Source: Macrobrachium rosenbergii (Eukaryota; Arthropoda; Malacostraca; Decapoda; Palaemonidae). From it: a DNA stretch of 64,000 nucleotides. Location: positions 50,599,727-50,663,726 of the forward strand of contig NC_089781.1 of NCBI RefSeq assembly GCF_040412425.1, written 5' to 3'. Positions 34,945-46,415 of the stretch are shown one piece after another (the first letter of the stretch is position 1; each line of letters opens with the position of its first letter). The notes below the pieces were generated by a model. That model had not been told where the DNA came from. It was given only the letters and a program-made list of their open reading frames with translations, and made no database searches. Position numbers and translations under genes: made by a program.

Positions 34945-36664
34945 CTATTTACAATATTTATTTGTTTTTTTATAAGACATTATGTGTCCAATGCACATAC
35001 AGCCCTTTTCGTGAGTGTCCAAACTAGTAGTTTCTTTATTTCTGTAACTTATAAAATTTCGTATAGTGTTTGTTAAACTGTCTTTTGTTATGTTTTCATT
35101 TTTGTTGCACAGTTCAATGAAACATTCATTACATCCACATGTGTTTTCGTGTGTCATTTTTTTCATTTACTCTTGCTGCACCTATTGTTGGTGATGGGGT
35201 AATCTCTTCTCCCGTCACATAATCATTTTTGTCAATGGTTTGTTCCTCTACTATTTCTTTGGTGTTCTGGGTATCTGTTTCTATTGGTTTTATCATTACT
35301 TTAGGAGACAAAGGTATTTTCTTATTATTTGGTTTATGTTCTTTCTTGGGGTCTTTGCCTTTATTTTAATGGATGTATCTCTAATAATAGTTGGTTTTTG
35401 TTGGTCTTGGGTGGAGTTCTCTCTAAAGGTCCCTTTTTTTCTTTAGTTTCTAATTCATCAGAACTATCTTTTAATAATATTTCTGTGGTGCTTGTATTGT
35501 CTTCTAGTGATTCTATTTCTCTTAAAATCTCAAATGAATTTGAGCAAAGATTTGTATACATTTCTTGGTCCTTTGCTATATTGGTTTCTTCTTGCAAAGT
35601 GGTTATTTTTCTTTGAGATTGATCTACCAGGGTTTTGTTTTTCTTATTTATTTCCACTTTTGTTTCTTTGTTTGATCTTATTGCTGCAAAGAAGTTCGTT
35701 TCTTAGCGGGATCATGCATCCTCTTACCTTTAATTCTAATTTGGCCTCTTTTATAGGCATTCCTGTCCTTTCCTGAAGTAATTTCAATTCCGTATTGTAT
35801 ATGTAATACATACACTCCTTAGATCTTGCATGGTGATTTTGTCCACAATTCACACATTTTGGTTCACCACACTTCCACTGTGTGGTATGTTTGTCAGATC
35901 CACAGTATGCACATACAGATGTATTATGGCAATTTTTTCTTGTATGTCCAGACATACTTCAGTTTTGGCACTGTAGTGGTTTAGGGACATACGGTCTCAG
36001 TTCTCTGCTTTGGCCTAAGATTTTTATTTTTAAGGGTAATTCATGGCCTTCAAATTTTATCTTTGCTATTCTTAGTATTTTTCATTACTCCGTCTACTAG
36101 CTATGTTGTAAATTTCTGCAGTCTTGTATATTGTTGTACCTTTTTTTAAGGGAATCTAGCAATATTTTCTTTTCTATTGGTTCATCATTATCAGGAGTAC
36201 TATGGTACCCTGTACACTGTTCATATTGTCATGTTTTTTAATATGCACTTTAACATTATCAATATTTTTTATATTTAAGTAGTTTTCCGATTGATTTTTT
36301 GTAGTGGTTTCTATCAACCACATCTGTTCTTTTACCTGTCTGAATGACATTTCAGTAGTTGAATGTCGAGTCAATAGAAAGTTTTCTAGTTTCAATGGCG
36401 ATATTTTTTCTCTGTTTCTAAGGTTAGGAATCTTGACCAACTTGCACTCCCTAAGAGGAGTCGAAGTGGGTCAATGTCGGGTCAAGATATTTGTTTTTTT
36501 GGCTTGTTTTTCATTGGAGCATAGGGCTCCAGTGTAATTACGTTCGTATTTTTTTCTGATTTTTCCAGAAAGAGGTCAGAGGAGGTTCCTGCAGTCGTTA
36601 ACTGTGCCGAATCGCTACCATCAAAGGGTCCAGGGATATTTAAATCTTCAATACAACTGAGCAT
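34945..36664 (-). pseudogene. LINE A2 ORF1 (Gag-like, CCHC zinc knuckles)
   Basis: ORF1 with its N-terminus preserved: start at 36664 (MLSCIEDLNIPGPFDGSDSA), then SPLKLENFLLTRHST, the MNSVQGTIVL segment that starts the frame in A1, knuckles GHTRKNC, CAYCGSDKHTTQWKC and CVNCGQNHHARSKEC at about 35800-35950, a charged helical region (35361-35657), and a Cys-rich end (CGCNECFIELC, KGCMCIGH) at 34990-35150. Frames break near 36480, 36170, 35960 and 35690. RNA binding is inferred from the knuckles. Confidence 0.82.
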
Positions 36665-37270
36665 TAAGATTAAAGTAAATTAGAGAAAAAAAAAACAATC
36701 CTGAAAACCTTAAAAAGATATCATCAGCCTTTCATGGGGTTTATTCTTCCGCCAATGGCACAAGTGAGAACCGACTCCCAAATGTCCGCGTCCCTACCCT
36801 ACCCCATAGGGGATGGCACAACATGATTAGAATGGCCCAAGTGTAAGCCAACCTGCTTGCTAGGACTGAGAGTATTTCAAGAATACAAACCTCCCCACCC
36901 TAATCATGGGCAAACCGGATAGAATGCCAAGAGTCCCATCCCTAGAACCAGATCCCCCCTGGAATCCGTGGTCCAGCCCTAAAGAATAGTTCCGCCTGAT
37001 ATCTCTCAGGTCCGAACATTATCGGGCAGTTGATGGTCTACCACAGTTTTCACTACTTAGCTTCGGATATAAACCCATTCCCAGCTATGATATCTTTTCC
37101 TGTTTATCAGGTACAATAAATTTTAGCAACAGTGGAAAACTCCACATAATTTAATCCAAACAAATATATAATACCATATGGGACTCTTGGACTTAAACCC
37201 GGGAACAGATTCCTGGGGTTCAAGAGCCCCCTCACCACGTCAAGGTGGTCCCAAGTTGAGGGGGGGGGGC
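36665..37270 (-). promoter_or_regulatory. LINE A2 5' UTR and 5' end
   Basis: Non-coding leader. It shares blocks with the LINE B and G leaders (ATGGCACAAGTGAGAACCGA, ACTCCACATAATTTAA). It ends on the plus strand with CCTCACCACGTCAAGGTGG and AAGTTGAGGGGGGGGG, giving a C-rich 5' end on the element strand. Confidence 0.75.
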
Positions 37271-37278
37271 CAGTTAGG

Positions 37279-37649
37279 AGGCTGAAGGGCGGCGCCGGCC
37301 GGCAGGAGCTCGAGGAGGACGGGAGTGGGTTGAAGGGTGACGTCGGATGATCTGTCGGTGGCTGGCTCGAGGGCTGAAGGATGACGGCGGCTGATCCTTG
37401 GTAGCCAGCTCGAGAGGGGCGGCAGCAGGCTGAAGGATGACGTTGGCTGGTCCTTCGTTGGTCAGCTCGTCCAGTACGAGTGCAGGGGCGGCTTCAGGTT
37501 TCCTGGAGGAGGCATCCAGGGCTCCGGTCGTGGGGTGGGTCGTCCCGGAGGGTCGGACTTCTACTGAGAACTCAGGAACGGCGGGAAGCAGCAAACCGGC
37601 GAAGAGTCTGTCGGCATGTGGGTCGTCATCTTGGGTCAGCTGGGTCCTT
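37279..37649 (-). pseudogene. Element D 5' internal segment with short Pro/Ala-rich frame
   Basis: GC-rich segment after the 5' LTR. A minus-strand frame from 37594 reads MLLPAVPEFSVEVRPSG and continues Pro/Ala-rich until it runs into LINE A2. The segment also contains repeated GGCTGAAGGATGACG-type blocks (near 37325, 37373 and 37430), an internal short tandem repeat of about 50-60 bp. It may be the start of a Gag remnant; no domain is recognised. Confidence 0.45.
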
Positions 37650-37650
37650 C

Positions 37651-37670
37651 AGGTCACTCCGGGGTCACCA
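37651..37670 (-). promoter_or_regulatory. Element D primer-binding site
   Basis: On the minus strand, TGGTGACCCCGGAGTGACC begins one base after the 5' LTR end (CTTACA). TGG start and position fit a tRNA primer site; the tRNA is not identified. Confidence 0.6.
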
Positions 37671-37671
37671 G

Positions 37672-38255
37672 TGTAAGGACTGGGGATTGAGTGACATACT
37701 GGCTGGGTGTTAACTGGTTTATTGGTGGTTCCTTACTGAGATAAATGTACAGAGTCTTCGAAGATGTTATTGACGCGTGCGAGCGGTAATGTAGCGTCTA
37801 CACACACACACAGGTAAAAACAGGGGTACAGACTCGGGCATCTGTGTTTGTCGGCAGACGAACAGATGGCGATATTGAGAGACATGATTAACATACAGTG
37901 ATGAAACATATATCAATAGAAAGGCCAGGAAATTCTACATATGGCCAACTGTATGAGATTCAAGACAGATTAATGAATAGAATGCAGTAGCATAATATAT
38001 GTGAAATGGCGAGACATTTGGCATCTTCAAAAACAGAAACATACACACAGTTTGATACAGAAGATTCGTTGGAACATTATGAGTACATGATTAGAATGCT
38101 TGCATGGCACAAGAAACAGACGGAAATATTGTATGGTTGAAATCGCGTTCCTTTAGAGAACGAAAACGAGATGCTCTTGTTGTCTTGTCCACTCCGATGG
38201 ACGACGAACACACGCACACACACGTGTTTGGAAGAGACAGCGTCAGGCTCTTACG
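37672..38255 (-). repeat. Element D 5' LTR
   Basis: TGTAAGGACTGGGGATTG to CAGGCTCTTACG, 584 bp, matching 29572-30520 without the SINE-like insert. Confidence 0.88.
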
Positions 38256-38355
38256 CTTTTCCTTGGTTTTGATTTAACATAATCTCCTGAATACACGGAT
38301 ATGCATTAATATTTTTATACAAATTTTCAAAATTACATATATATTACTATTCCCT

Positions 38356-39267
38356 TCATAAAATACACTCTTGAAACTTCTGTTCTGTAAAGAACGACAA
38401 CAATAATGTGCGTTCTTCTTCTAATGCAAAATGTTTGATTGTTCCGTTTTGAATGATAGGTTGGTTATTAACCAACATGGGAAATGGATACAGTGTGATT
38501 AAGGTATTTGTGATATTAGTATTGAAAGGTACAATCAATATAATCTGATTAAAAAGCACTTTGACACTTATTACACTGTAATACATGAACACATCTTCTA
38601 CAAGCGGCTGTAAATGATTTTCCGTGGTATAAAACTTAATTATATCTTCAAATTCTGTAGGAGTTATTAATTTTGGACTCAGAATACCTTTGTAAGCCAG
38701 CAAAATAGCATTCAAAACACTTTTGTGTTCTTGTAACACAACTTCGCTTTCTAAAGCAAAGGTATTCAAGAACTGAATGTTTTCTAACTTATTTAGTTCG
38801 TCCGTCATATTTTTGGTGACTTTGTTTATGAAACATTTCCGTTTTTCTATTTGCTCTGAATTCTGATTTTGGGAACTGATTACTTTATTTATTACTGTTC
38901 CTCTTGTTGCAGCCAACTTTTCTAGTCTGTCAATTCTTTCTTTTTCATGTTTAACATTCGATTCTGTGTTCAAAGCAGTTCCAATGATGGGTAGGAGGGA
39001 TCCCTTTGATCTGGTTTTTACACTCATTTCTATTTCTGCACTTAAGTTTTCTAACAAAAATGTAACACTGTTATTATCCCCTTTCTGCAGATTTCTCCCA
39101 ATATCCTGTTGTATGTCCTTTAACTTTTTCTCATTGCTTAACACTGATGATATGTCTAGCTTTATGATGCCTAAGTCCTTAATCATTTTGACGTTACCAT
39201 GTCTTTTCAACAATGATCCTTTTCTTATTTCCACTTCTGAGGAAATTAGTCCAAATAAGACTATCAT
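38356..39267 (-). pseudogene. Element C env, N-terminal and ectodomain part
   Basis: Frame of 303 codons between integrase and element D. It resembles the F-type envelope proteins of insect errantiviruses in layout: a basic run (KTRSKG) near codon 85 at the expected cleavage position, directly followed by a hydrophobic segment (SLLPIIGTAL) where a fusion peptide would lie, then a long heptad-like helical region (about codons 100-170). Likely glycosylation sites (NNS, NIT, NGT) are visible. The signal peptide lies further upstream or is reduced (MIVLFGLIS is weakly hydrophobic). The anchor is at 29096-29473. Assignment is by layout and position, not by alignment. Confidence 0.65.
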
Positions 39268-39430
39268 AAAGATGAGCCGCCTTTTGTATCTGCAAGAATA
39301 GACCTTTATCAGACTTTCTATATATGTTTACATCCTTACATACATCACATTTATATTTATATCATATACATTTATATACATAATTAACCCTGTCTGCTTC
39401 ATAGATTATATCTTTGGTTTTCAACCTTAA

Positions 39431-40560
39431 CTACACCATTTTCATGTCTATGTTATCTATATCTTCAGAGGACCATGGATCTGTTTTTACTGCTTTTATA
39501 TGATTCCAGTGAACTACTTTTTCCTTTAGATCACTGTCATTGATTACTCGACATTTGTTTAATTTTAACACTTCTACAACTCTATATGGTCCAGTGAATT
39601 TGGGAGATACCTTTACATTTGGCCCTTCTAGAACATGATTTTGTACATAAATTTGAGTACCTACTTTAATGTCTGGTTTAATGGTACCTTTATTATAATA
39701 TCTGGCATGAGTGTTATGACCCTCTTTTAATTTCTCCCTTGTTTTCATAATTGTCTCGTAAGTAAGTCTGGTCTTCCATGCAACACAGTCATATGTATGT
39801 CTGGGTGGTGTTGCATCGTCTAATAACGTGTTATGCATTCTTTTCTGATAACCACATAGAAAAACGTGTGGGGATTCTCCTGTTGTCTCATTTAGAGTAT
39901 TATTCAATGCTAATTGTATGTCTTCTAATGCTAAGTGCCAGTCTTCTGTCCGTGGCCTCACTAAAAGTTTTCAGGGTTTCCTTTATTTTACGATTAGTTC
40001 GTTCTGCTGCTCCAATAGAACTTGGTTTATAAGCGGTTATTTGACATTTATTTATTTAATAAAATTCACATATTTTCTTTAAAAGATCACTAGTAAACTT
40101 AGCAGCATTGTCCGAAAGAAGAACTTGTGGACATGAATGTCTTGTGATAATTCTAGATTTAAGAGCTTCTGCAATTGTCGCTGCATCTCTATTTCTTACT
40201 GGTACTATTTCTGCATATCTAGTTAAATAGTCTAAGAAGACTAATATTTGTCTATTTCCTCTAATAGTGGTTGGAAATGGACCTAAAAAGTCCATTGTTC
40301 TTACTTGAAATGGATTTAATTCTGATGGATATTTTTCAAGTGGAGCTTTAAGATTTACGTTACCTTTATGTTGATTACAAACTATACAGTTTTGTACAAA
40401 GATTCTGGCATCTTCACAACAATGTGGCCAAAATTAATTTCTGGTTATGATTCTGCTTGTCTTTTTAATTCCAGGATGTCGTGCTAACTTATATGAATGT
40501 GTTATTTCTAGAACTTCTCTGATTATCGCTTTTGCGATGTATAGACGAGAACAATCATTC
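39431..40560 (-). pseudogene. Element C integrase
   Basis: Core and C-terminal integrase. Seen: zinc region with H...H and IVCNQHKGNVN near 40370-40520, TMDFLGPFPTTIRGN (first catalytic Asp) near 40290, VLLSDNAAKFTSDL (second Asp) near 40120, then LALEDIQLALNNTLNETTG and the C-terminal VGTQIYVQNHVLEG, KFTGPYRVVEVLKLNKC. A TAA stop replaces Tyr in the usual NYFWP string near 40435, and there are frameshifts near 40055 and 39965. The active-site Glu segment is in the disturbed stretch. Order after RT is the normal Gypsy order, unlike element F. Confidence 0.82.
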
Positions 40561-41116
40561 TACTCTGTTGGCTTTTTACATAACAATCCATTTATCAATT
40601 GAAAATCAGGTTTTAAAGATTCATCTGTCATTAACTGACCTACTATCTGTCTGATTTCTGCATCATTTTCTTGTATTTCCACTCTTTCTAGATCTAAATC
40701 TACTACCTGACAACTAAAACACAAGGTATTAGTGGTAATGCATTTTTCTGTTTCTTCTTGAGATCTGGATAATGCATCTGCCAAGGTGTTAAATTTCCCT
40801 GGAATATACCTGAATTCTGGGGCAAATTCTAGTACACTAATGAGCATCTATTGAACTTCATGTTGCTGGTAAAGGCTCTCTTTTTAAATAAGTCACAATT
40901 GGGTTTGTGATCAGTAAGCACATTAACCTTATGACCTAAGAGTATGTGTCTAAATTTTTTTAAACCCTAATATAAAGCTAAACATTCTCTTTCTGTGGTA
41001 CTGTAGGTTCTTTCTGCTGGATTTAAAACTCTACTAGCATAATATACTGCCCTCATTCTAGTTTTGGCTTTTTGCAACACTACAGCTCCTAGTCCTGTAC
41101 TTGAAGCATCACAAGC
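40560..41116 (-). pseudogene. Element C RNase H
   Basis: RNase H of Gypsy Pol. Visible: DASSTGLGAV-like region near 41100, SRVLNPAERTYSTTERECLA region near 41000, NVLTDHKPNCDLF near 40900, and LEFAPEFRYIPGKFNTLADA and LSRSQEE near 40780-40840. A TAG stop lies before MLISVLEF near 40848, and another in-frame stop near 41118, so the domain is broken. Confidence 0.75.
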
Positions 41117-42892
41117 TTAGTAGAAGTCTTTGGAAAACTCTGGATAAACTAAAACAGGGTTCCTGGTCATTTTGTTCTTTAGTATTTGAAAGGCTGTTGC
41201 TTGCTCATCCTTCCATTCATAATTAATAACTTTCTTTGTAAGTTCTGTTAAATGTTTGGCTATAGTAGCAAAACCCTTTGTAAAAGGTCTATAAAAACCT
41301 ACCATACCTAGGAACCTTCTTAATGCTTTCAAATTAGTGGGAGCTGGGTAATCAACTACTGCCTTTATTTTACCTGCCTCCATGCGCAGTCCATCTTCAC
41401 TAATTACATGACCCAAGTATTCTAAAGATTTCATCAGAAATTGACATTTCTTCAATTTTATTTTTAGTCCTGCAATTCTTAATCTCTCTAAGACAATTTC
41501 TAATATTCTGAGGTGACTTTTTAAGCCTTTGCTAAAAATGATTACATCGTCTAGGTATACTGCAACATTTTCTATGTCCCCTAGAATTTGTAGCATTAAT
41601 CTGACAAATGTTAATGGGGCTGATGTTAGTCCAAATGGCATCACTTCAAACTGTAAATGTTCTTTATGTGTGCTGAAGGCTGTGAATGGTTTCGATTCTT
41701 CATCTAGAGGTACCTGTCAATATCCACTAAGCAAATCTGAGGATGAAAATATTTTGGCCCCTCCTAATTGAGCTAACATGTCCTGGATTACTGGCATCGG
41801 CATTCTATCTGGAACTGTGTTGGAATTTAACTTCCTGTAATCTATTACAATTCTCCAACTACCATCTTTCTTTGGAACAAGTAACAATGGGGAATTATAT
41901 GGAGATTTAGAAGGAATCACTACTCTATCTTCTTTCATTTCCTCTATCAACTTGTCAACTATGTGTCTCTGGCTTATTGGTAATCTGTAATTAGGAATGA
42001 AAAATGGCTTGGCTCCATCACCTAACAAAATTCTCTGTTGTAGAACATTTGTTCTTCCAAGTTTATCTCCTTCTATAGCTATTACATTTCTGTATTTCTC
42101 TAACATCTGAATTAACTTGTGTCTATTTTCTGGAAAATCTGTTTTGTTTACTTCTGAACTTATTTGAGAGTTTTGGCCAGTTATAGAGAAAAATGCCTTT
42201 TCTTCTATTGTTAGTAAAGGATTGTTAATAGGGATTCCTATGCAAGAGACAATGCCTGCGTACAGTGTTAGTCTGTTATCTAAATAATTTTGGACATAAA
42301 CCTCGCAGTTATTATTGTTCATGTGGACTAGTGAATTGTCCATTCTGACAAAATCTGGCAAGTCTTCATTCAATAATAGAACATCCTTAGCACTTACATC
42401 CTTTTTTGATCTCAAATGTATCTTGGTTAAACATTTTGGATACAAAGTTACTGCTCTGTTGAGTATAAATTGTACTTTATTATCATCAGCTGTGCTAACA
42501 CAACATATTTCTTCTTCTTTTGTGTCTGAAAAATAGCAAAGTTCTGCATCTCCAGTGATTTCTTCTGTTACTTCTACTATACTATTTATATCTGATTTAG
42601 TTATTTTATCTAAGAGTAATACTTCATTTAGTATTTTTCCTTCATAATTCATTACTACATTGCTACAATCATAAGTATAGGAGCCTTGATTTTCGTTAAA
42701 TTCAGTGTTTTGGTGATCATTATTCATGTCTGAATAATTATTGATATTGGAGTATATATCTATATGTCTATTGTTGAGATGTGCGCTTCTCAACAATTCT
42801 GTATTCTGGGATCGTGGGAATTCCTCTTTTCTATCTGTTTTCCTTTTATCTTGTTTGTTCTGGTTACTTATCTGTCTTTCCTGTGTGTTCAT
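41117..42892 (-). pseudogene. Element C reverse transcriptase
   Basis: Two frames (41717-42892 and 41117-41644) cover the Pol N-terminal spacer and the RT. Motifs: SPYNSPLLLVPKKDGSWRI, VIDYRKLNSNTVPDRMPMPV, FSSSDLLSGY (motif A Asp), MPFGLTSAPLTFVRLM (motif B), VAVYLDDVIIFSKG (catalytic YLDD, intact), LEYLGHVISEDGL and RRFLGMVGFYRPFTKG. The break near 41717-41650 is a stop in the GY-x-Q segment after SDLLSGY. Catalytic residues are kept. The upstream half of the first frame (42300-42892) is Asn-rich and not assigned. Confidence 0.88.
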
Positions 42893-43029
42893 CTTGCTTT
42901 GGAAACTGTCTCAGACAAACTGATCAGATTTGGGTGAAACTTTTCTTCGTCAAGCGTAAAACATAGCTCTTCTGATTATCTTGTTTTAGGCTAATCTTGC
43001 CTTCACTACAATCTAATAACATTCCATCT

Positions 43030-43392
43030 CTACATTGACTTAAATGAGAACAATACTTGTGCGGGAAAAAATATGTCATCTAAAACCAGGAAACTTTCAA
43101 TAAATTTATGTGATAATATATCAATTTCTAGGTTCAGATTCCCTAGACTTTTAATCGGTTTCCCTGATACGCCTTCTATTACTCTACTTTCACTCTGAAT
43201 CTGAGTTTCTGCAATGCCTAAATATCTAGTTAAAGTTATTTCATCAATTATATTTACAGTACTACCTAAATCAATGAGTACTGTACAGGTCTTTCCATTT
43301 ATTGGAATTTTTACTATAGGCAGATCCTTTCTATTTACTCCTTCTTGTTTTATGGAAAACATGACTTCTTTGCTAGGTAGCCTACATAGCAA
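43030..43392 (-). pseudogene. Element C aspartic protease
   Basis: Retropepsin-type domain: VKIPINGKTCTVLIDLGSTV shows the active-site Asp, but DTGS has become DLGS; downstream ESRVIEGVSGKPIKSLG and FLVLDDIFF follow the usual fold order. It lies between the knuckles of Gag (43561-43690) and RT. The altered active site would probably reduce or abolish activity. Confidence 0.75.
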
Positions 43393-43549
43393 TATGCGGA
43401 TGAACCTTCATTTTGCACTGTAACTATTTCTTCTTTTTCTCTTTCATCTCCTTGAAGTGATGCACTTTCTTTTCTGTTTAGAGTATGGGTTAATTGTCAC
43501 TGGTTAGATGCTTTATTTATTTTCGGGCGACTGTTACCTAACCTATCTC

Positions 43550-44288
43550 TACAGCCTCTTTATTGGCTTCCTTATTATTGAACCAACAGTACTTGGTTAA
43601 ATGCCCGATATCTTTGTAAACTGAACATATTTTAGGCTTTCTGCATTCATTAGTGGAATGTTTTGTATACCCGCAGTTCTCACATGTTATTTTTGGTCTA
43701 GCTCCTTGAGCTGCATAATTCTCTGGTTTTGAATTATTTGTATTTGGATATCTGATGGGGGGACCGTGGAATAGTCCATTCCTCGGTTGATTTTGTCTTC
43801 CCTTCTGGTTTGGATTCCACTTTCTTTGAGTATTTTGTGCATAGTTCCTACTTGTCTGGAATTATCATTGTACATATTATTTCTTTTATATGACTCATTG
43901 GTATTTCTGCCTTTTCTTTCATTTAGTGTTTCTGTTCCCCTACAAATTCCTTAGAAAAATCTATCTCTTTCTTCTGAATTTCTTGTCTCATGGCTATTAA
44001 AGCGGTAAGGCCATCACTTTTAGGATCAATCTTAACTTCTTTGAACACTTCCTTCTCTTTTTCTCCAAGTGCGTTATACATTGTTCCAAATGACAAGTAA
44101 TTTAACACATATCTTAAACTGACTTCATCAGTTTCTGTATCACCAAAATTATTCTTATCTCCTGTGGTGATGTTTGTTTGTGATGTTTGTTTTTCTTAGG
44201 TCTTTTATCACTTTGTGTGTTGCTTCTTCGATATCAGTGTGAAGGTTTGCTATCGATTCCCCGTGGTAATGTTGGTTGATGAATCTAT
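43550..44288 (-). pseudogene. Element C gag, C-terminal part with zinc knuckles
   Basis: Continues the Gag cut by LINE G at 44289-44301. Reading from 44288: RFINQHYHGESIANLHTDIE, then capsid-like sequence in shifted frames (LNYLSFGTMYNALGEKEK; DPKSDGLTALIAMRQEIQK), then two knuckles near 43585-43690: CENCGYTKHSTNEC (complete CCHC) and CSVYKDIGHLTKYC (second Cys replaced by Tyr). The knuckles bind genomic RNA in this family. Frame is broken near 44160, 43920 and 43690. Confidence 0.75.
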
Positions 44289-44301
44289 TAATATTATATA
44301 A

Positions 44302-44593
44302 TTGATTGATTAATTGAGTTATCTGGCGTCACAACTACCAGGTCACCGACCCCGAATACTAAGTGTGATCTTTTCATTTTTATATTATGTTATAAAAATT
44401 AAAATTAAAATTCTGCTAAAAAGAACTACATATAAATTTTATTAAAAAGGAAAAACAAAAAGAAAACTAGCTAAAATAAATAAATAAATATATAAAATTC
44501 TGCTAAAAAGAACTATTAATAGATTTGATCAGATAAACAGTATAACTTTAGAAAAAAAAAAATATATATATATATACTAAGACAGCACAGCTG
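44302..44593 (-). repeat. LINE G 3' UTR and tail
   Basis: AT-rich 3' region. On the minus strand, GACCTGGTAGTTGTGACGCC leads to AGATAACTCAATTAATCAAT and the end of the element. It contains an imperfect direct repeat of AAATTCTGCTAAAAAGAACT (near 44409 and 44496) and a TA run at 44562-44575. Confidence 0.75.
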
Positions 44594-45600
44594 TCAAATA
44601 TATTTGAGAAGACCAGCTTCTTTGATAAAAGAGATAACATTATTAATACACATACTTTCTCCCAACAGTTTTGCCATATTATAATTACCACCTGCTTCAC
44701 TGCTATTTGATAAAAAATGATTCCTAAGTTCCACCAGACTGGGACACCCAACCAGCAAATGCCTAACAGTCAGTGGAACCAAGCAATCGTCACAGAAGGG
44801 CTCATTCTCCCCATTCATCATAAAGCCGTGAGTTAAACGTGTATGGCCAATACGTAATCTACACAATACAACCTCCCACTTCCTTGGCATTAGGTCATAT
44901 TTCCAAGGGTGTGTCTGACTAGTGATTTCTTTCATTTTATTGGGGCCTACTCTGTCCCACTGAAGTGCCCATAATTGCTGGATGGATTTCCATATAATAT
45001 GGAATGCATCACGATATGGAACAGGACATTTTCTGGGTATCGGAATTTGTGCTGCTGATTTGGCTAGCTGGTCTGCCTTTTCATTTCCTGATATGTTCGC
45101 ATGGGCAGGAACTCAACAAAAAGAAACAATGCTTCCTCTACAATGGTGCAAGAAGATCCACTGCAAGATCTTCAACACTAAGGGATGATCAGTATTGAAG
45201 ACTTCCAGGGACTCTAAGGCACTTTTAGAGCCACAAAATATTGTGTAGCCAGACACTGGGAGTACTGCAATATGTTCCAGTGCTACTAAGATGCCATACA
45301 GCTCAGCTGTAAAGTTTGAAGCAACTGAAGGAAGCGCACCTCTTCGGTTAAAAAGATTCACTAAAAACTCCATAACCAACGCCAGCATTGGATTTGGAAC
45401 CATCGGTAAATATAAATCTTGTATTCATATGCTCTGAAGCATGCTCTAAAAATATTGCCCTCATTTCCTCATCAGATTTATCCTCTTTGCTCCACTGAAG
45501 TACCTGCAGAATTTCACAGCAGGTACCTTCCAGACAGGAGTAATGGGATACACACAAGGAAGTACGGGGATTTTTCCAATATTTGTATCCTCTAAAATCT
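44594..45600 (-). pseudogene. LINE G ORF2 C-terminus: RNase H and Cys/His motif
   Basis: RNase H landmarks: FIFTDGSKSNAGVGYGVF (first Asp), FTAELYGILVALEHI (Glu), and YTIFCGSKSALESLEV where the third catalytic Asp (FSDS or FCDS in relatives) is now Gly. The C-terminal motif is EPFCDDCLVPLTVRHLLVGC (C-x2-C...H-x4-C), ending near 44594. Frames break near 45350 and 45110. The Asp-to-Gly change needs only one base and would disable RNase H. Confidence 0.83.
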
Positions 45601-46415
45601 TTTAATTCTATAGCTAAAAGGAGTAGGATACCTTGGATGATTTTCATAAAAACTGTTAAAAATATTTCTGTTTGCCACAGCAAAAGCCAGAGATTTGGGA
45701 AGTCTTTCCACTCTAAACCAGTATCGAAGCAATGTTGACTGACGATAGAGTTCAAGGGGCATTTCTCCTGCATCGACTAGCAAACTAGATATTGGTGATG
45801 AACGAAAAGCTCCTGTGGCTATACGAATACCTGAATGATGAACAGAATCTAAAATTTTTAAGTTAGATGAAGAGGCTGAAGAATATACTTCACAACCGTA
45901 TGACAGCTTTGATAAAATTAAGGTTTTATGAAGCTTTAGTATAAGATTTCTACTAGCTCCCCAACTGGTGTGAGACAGCACCTTCAAGATGTGTAGAGCT
46001 TCTAGGCACTTTGCTTTGATATGTTTGATATGGGGGACCCAAGTCATTCTGCTGTCAAAAACTAGGCCTAAGAAGCGCGTTTGTTCTTTGGATTCTATGG
46101 CCATACAAATAGAGGTCTGGATCAGGATGTACTCCCCTAATCCGGCAGAAGTGGACAGCAGTAGTCTTACTTACAGAGATTTTAAAACCCTGTTTCTCAG
46201 CCCAACTTGTTATTTTATTTATCGTTAATTGTAACTTTCTTTCGGCTACAGTCATCCGGGTGGCAGCAAAAGATATTGACAGGTCATCCACAAATAAAGT
46301 CTTTAGGACCTCTTTTGGAATAACAGATGTAACACTGTTTATGGCCAGAGCAAAAAGTGTTACACTGAGAACACTGCCCTGGGGAACACCTTCTTCTTGG
46401 CACCTTTTCTCTGAT
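45592..46415 (-). pseudogene. LINE G ORF2 RT, C-terminal half
   Basis: Starts at the junction with element F and reads RCQEEGVPQGSVLSVTLFA (motif B), KTLFVDDLSISFAATRM (catalytic FVDD intact), KQGFKISVSKTTAVHF and the thumb TRFLGLVFDSRMTWVPHIK, then LHKTLILSKLSYGCEVYSSA. A single frame change near 46080 separates the palm from the thumb. The N-terminal half lies across F at 54151-54656, and the two halves meet in frame over the CTGAT duplication. Confidence 0.9.

Larger units (their letters stand above)
30731..37270 (-). mobile_element. LINE A, copy 2 (A2), full length
   Basis: Near full-length I-type LINE from the (AAT)n tail at 30731 to the 5' end at 37270, inserted within element D. An 8-bp target duplication CAGTTAGG is seen at 30723-30730 and 37271-37278. 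Order on the minus strand: 5' UTR, ORF1 with CCHC knuckles, ORF2 (endonuclease, RT, RNase H, Cys/His), 3' UTR. It cannot be active: the RT box is YMYD rather than YMDD, the endonuclease SDH motif is deleted, and a patch at 34709-34795 comes from LINE B tail sequence. Confidence 0.92.
29572..38255 (-). mobile_element. Element D: non-autonomous LTR element inside C env
   Basis: LTRs at 29572-30520 and 37672-38255 in direct orientation bound an internal region that, once LINE A2 is removed, is only about 600 bp and lacks PR, RT and integrase. The plus-strand flanks are CTTT at 29568-29571 and CTTT at 38256-38259, a candidate 4-bp target duplication if the last LTR base is A in one copy and G in the other. 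A primer-binding-site-like TGGTGACCCCGG lies next to the right LTR, so the element reads on the minus strand. The 3' internal end resembles that of Gypsy E, pointing to a Gypsy-derived non-autonomous form. Confidence 0.78.
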
